From NCBI GenBank assembly GCA_964523395.1, contig CAZFXS010000008.1, forward strand, positions 62,001 through 126,000: a stretch of 64,000 bases of DNA. The letters run 5' to 3'. The notes below the pieces were generated by a model. That model worked only from the letters and a program-made list of their open reading frames with translations, made no database searches and was not told the DNA's origin. The translations under genes and the position numbers were made by a program. The stretch is from JANYJZ01 sp964523395 (GTDB lineage: Bacteria; Bacteroidota; Ignavibacteria; UBA10030; SZUA-254). How positions within the stretch are numbered: position 1 is the stretch's first letter; the number at the start of each line of letters is the position of its first letter. This document shows, in pieces, positions 62,215-64,000 of this stretch.

Positions 62215-63138
62215 TTATAACCTTTTGCGTATGATAAACTGCACTCTCTCAGGTTTTCTGCTGATAATTTTTAATTCTTCAGGAATGTTAAGCATGGGTA
62301 TAATTGACTCAATTGAATCTTTCGTCAATAACTGATAATTAACAGTTGCCTGAATGCCATCATGTGAGATTGCGGATAGTTTTTCGATCCCGCCCCGTAT
62401 GATAATATCAATCTTTGGAGGAGAAAAAATAACCTCCCGATTAGCTGGGACGGCTATTGCTGTTACCGGAACACCTGAAAATATTTTTTCCGCAAACGGC
62501 TGAACATTCATCGAGATATGCGTCAGAGTGCGGTTAATACGTACTGCAAATGTACCGGGTTCTTCGAGCGGAATATCCATGTTCACTGGAATTTTCAGGC
62601 TCTCAAATTTTTTGTATATCGTCGGCCACTCTGAAATCTGGTCAATTCCGGATGCAGGACCGCCGATGATAACGCTTTCCGGCTGTATTGTTAAAGGACC
62701 AACTTGTCCATATCCTTCATGAAAATCGAACACAATCCGTGAAATAATCTTTACGCGTTTTTCTTTGTACTCCTCCATGGCAAGCACGAGAGTGTCAGGT
62801 TTAATGTCGGTAACCTGAACCGAAACAGGGAGTTTGATATGTTCGAGGACGTCTTTAGAGGTGACGATATATTTTTCCCGGCTTAGCGATGAGACATCAA
62901 TATAATATTTGATGTCGGGAGTCAGCGAAAGCGCGGCAAGCATCCATCCGGTCCCGTGAAAGCGAACCATCATCTGTTTTGGAACTGGGTATTTTAATGC
63001 CATCCCCTCCTTTTCATTTTCAAGCACTATTGGTATACTGCGAAACACCGTATACTCATTCCGCAAATTTACCGATATCCAGGTCACAAGCGCGAACAGG
63101 ATCGATGCGATGACGATATGGTAGCGTTTATTTTCCAT
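62215..63138 (-). CDS. YbbR-like domain protein
   Basis: 307 residues. One N-terminal TM helix (HIVIASILFALVTWISVNL) and three or more YbbR repeats: IPIVLENEKEGMALKYPVPK, VRIIS-type strands ending in ESVIIGGPASGIDQI, and VPVTAIAVPANREVIFSPPK. YbbR (CdaR) proteins often accompany the c-di-AMP cyclase CdaA and control it; no cdaA is in the window, and pdxJ is the only operon partner. The start codon lies 5 nt after a REP palindrome (63159-63144), with a GGAAG before that palindrome. Confidence 0.82.
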   Translation of the reverse strand: MENKRYHIVIASILFALVTWISVNLRNEYTVFRSIPIVLENEKEGMALKYPVPKQMMVRFHGTGWMLAALSLTPDIKYYIDVSSLSREKYIVTSKDVLEHIKLPVSVQVTDIKPDTLVLAMEEYKEKRVKIISRIVFDFHEGYGQVGPLTIQPESVIIGGPASGIDQISEWPTIYKKFESLKIPVNMDIPLEEPGTFAVRINRTLTHISMNVQPFAEKIFSGVPVTAIAVPANREVIFSPPKIDIIIRGGIEKLSAISHDGIQATVNYQLLTKDSIESIIPMLNIPEELKIISRKPERVQFIIRKRL

Positions 63139-63143
63139 ACATA

Positions 63144-63283
63144 AGGGGCTGAAGCCCCTGTCTTCCTTTGTGTTTCCTTATTCCCCATGCTAAAGCATGG
63201 GGTTATGAAAAACCATGTTGTACTATAACCCTGCTCTTTAGAGTGGGGATCCAACTACAGAACAGTTATGGGCCTTAGCCATG
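63144..63283. repeat. REP-like array of four palindromes upstream of ybbR
   Basis: AGGGGCT-GA-AGCCCCT (63144-63159); CCCCATGC-TAAA-GCATGGGG (63183-63202); an imperfect CCCTGCTC-TTTA-GAGTGGGG (63229-63248); a weak ATGGGC-CTTA-GCCAT (63269-63283). Same style as the array at 42281-42404: G/C-rich arms with four-base AT-rich loops. Confidence 0.75.
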
Positions 63284-63292
63284 ACATGTTAT

Positions 63293-63329
63293 AAAATAAA
63301 AAACTCCATCCGTGATACACAGATGGAGT
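63293..63329 (-). terminator. Intrinsic terminator of the microcompartment gene
   Basis: Minus strand: ACTCCATC, 11-nt loop, GATGGAGT, then TTTTTTATTTT. Located 18 nt after the stop of the gene at 63348. Confidence 0.88.
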
Positions 63330-63347
63330 TTGTTTTGTCCAACTACA

Positions 63348-63956
63348 TCATTTCGAAAATTTCGCCTTAATCAACTCCGCAATCAGTTCATCCCTGTTGG
63401 CACGCGAAATTTGCCTGCCAAAAATCGAGAGCCCCTGCACACCCCTTGCGTAATGCCTCAACTGATGGACCGACATCGCTTCAAGTTGCCCGCGATATGT
63501 TTGTTCATCGTTGCTCATTTCCATTGGTTCAGGTGAAGCGGGTGTTTGCTCCTCAGGCTTATTTGCAGTCGGGTCGATGGCAATTACAGCAGGTTTTTCT
63601 CTTTTGGGACGAGCGGGTTGTTTTTTCTCGCGAGCAGAAGTTGAAGGGCTTTCCTCGCGCGGCTTTTCTTTTGTTTGTCCGGGAGGCGGGTAAATCATAA
63701 TTTCTGTATCATCGTCGGGGCGCGGGATAACATGGACGGAAACCAGCTCACCCACACGCTGTGCCGCTGCTGCACCGGCATCAACGGCGGCTCGCACTGC
63801 AGCGACATCGCCTTTGATTTTTATGGTCATCAATCCGGCATCGGCGCGTTCGCGGCCTACGAGTTCAATGTCGGCGGCTTTCGTTGCGGCATCTGCCGCT
63901 TCAATTGCACCGATAAGCCCTTTGGTTTCTATGAGTCCTAATGCGTAATCAAGCAT
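63348..63956 (-). CDS. Bacterial microcompartment shell protein with nucleic-acid-binding-like C-terminal tail
   Basis: 202 residues. The N-terminal BMC domain (about 1-90) is clear: DYALGLIETKGLIGAIEAAD, ELVGRERADAGLMTIKIKGD, VAAVRAAVDAGAAAAQRVGE, VSVHVIPRPDDD. BMC-H proteins form hexagonal tiles of protein shells around enzyme pathways. A Pro/Lys/Glu linker (about 95-150) follows. The last about 40 residues, SVHQLRHYARGVQGLSIFG and QISRANRDELIAELIKAKFS, resemble Rho-N/SAP-type helical domains. EutK has an analogous but different nucleic-acid-binding tail. It is the last gene of an operon from beyond 64000. The encapsulated pathway cannot be seen here. Confidence 0.9.
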   Translation of the reverse strand: MLDYALGLIETKGLIGAIEAADAATKAADIELVGRERADAGLMTIKIKGDVAAVRAAVDAGAAAAQRVGELVSVHVIPRPDDDTEIMIYPPPGQTKEKPREESPSTSAREKKQPARPKREKPAVIAIDPTANKPEEQTPASPEPMEMSNDEQTYRGQLEAMSVHQLRHYARGVQGLSIFGRQISRANRDELIAELIKAKFSK

Positions 63957-64000
63957 GAAAATAATCCTGGAACCTTGTCCTGAGGAGTCCCCGCGTTAGC

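Noticed and set aside
1..64000. tRNA, rRNA or riboswitch genes
   Set aside because: I looked for cloverleaf-like and known aptamer patterns in all gaps and saw none; a covariance-model search would be needed to be certain.

Overview
The window looks like chromosome from a free-living Bacteroidota/Chlorobiota-type bacterium, most likely Ignavibacteria or a close relative. Three independent signs support this. (1) Proteins end in type IX secretion (T9SS) C-terminal sorting domains, and there are PorV/TodX-like outer-membrane proteins. (2) At least a dozen start regions carry the Bacteroidota primary-sigma promoter, read here as TTG, exactly 20 nt, then TAnnTTTG or a close variant. (3) Shine-Dalgarno sequences are weak at many starts. 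Most genes are housekeeping. No tRNA, rRNA, CRISPR array, prophage or complete insertion sequence was seen.

Layout. 1-4.5 kb (minus strand): a cut PorV-like gene, dnaX (DNA polymerase III gamma/tau) with no ordinary start codon, and a secreted S9 peptidase. 4.6-8.6 kb (plus): an Asp/Glu racemase-family protein and two YdeI-related proteins around a DUF4153 membrane protein. 8.7-13.3 kb: a giant T9SS-exported beta-propeller protein. 13.5-21.8 kb (minus): a complete RND efflux system (permease, adaptor, outer-membrane factor) downstream of lon, whose leader holds a terminator-like hairpin. 22-27.3 kb: M14 carboxypeptidase, a frameshifted Yip1-family gene, a TPR-like protein with an EamA exporter, trmH and an alpha/beta hydrolase. 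27.3-37.9 kb (minus): a second T9SS cargo, pyruvate kinase, sirtuin and penicillin-acylase-family genes, a PorV-like protein, a Tyr-rich lipoprotein and a beta-barrel protein. 38-40.6 kb: a MoxR/BchI-like AAA+ ATPase with a VWA partner.

40.7-51.4 kb: a propeller protein without a sorting domain, a REP-like palindrome array, then the overlapping cluster hisA-pfkB-dapB-lipoprotein-dapA-dapD-rmlD (core of the succinylase lysine/diaminopimelate pathway), two orphan envelope proteins (one resembling a secreted proteasome-fold protein) and serS. 51.5-57.2 kb: an asymmetric heterodimeric ABC exporter interrupted by a four-helix-bundle gene, then a DUF4139 protein. 57.3-64 kb: a GxxExxY protein, class I fructose-1,6-bisphosphatase divergent from etfB-etfA-bifunctional nuclease, then pdxJ and ybbR on the minus strand. 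At the edge is a bacterial-microcompartment shell protein with a C-terminal nucleic-acid-binding-like tail, ended by its own terminator. This implies a microcompartment operon beyond base 64000.

The most notable observations are the ATT-start dnaX, the hairpin in the lon leader, the tailed microcompartment protein, the proteasome-like secreted protein, a hisA whose catalytic Asp is replaced by Glu, and several families of palindromic intergenic repeats. I did not find a single large undescribed system fully inside the window.
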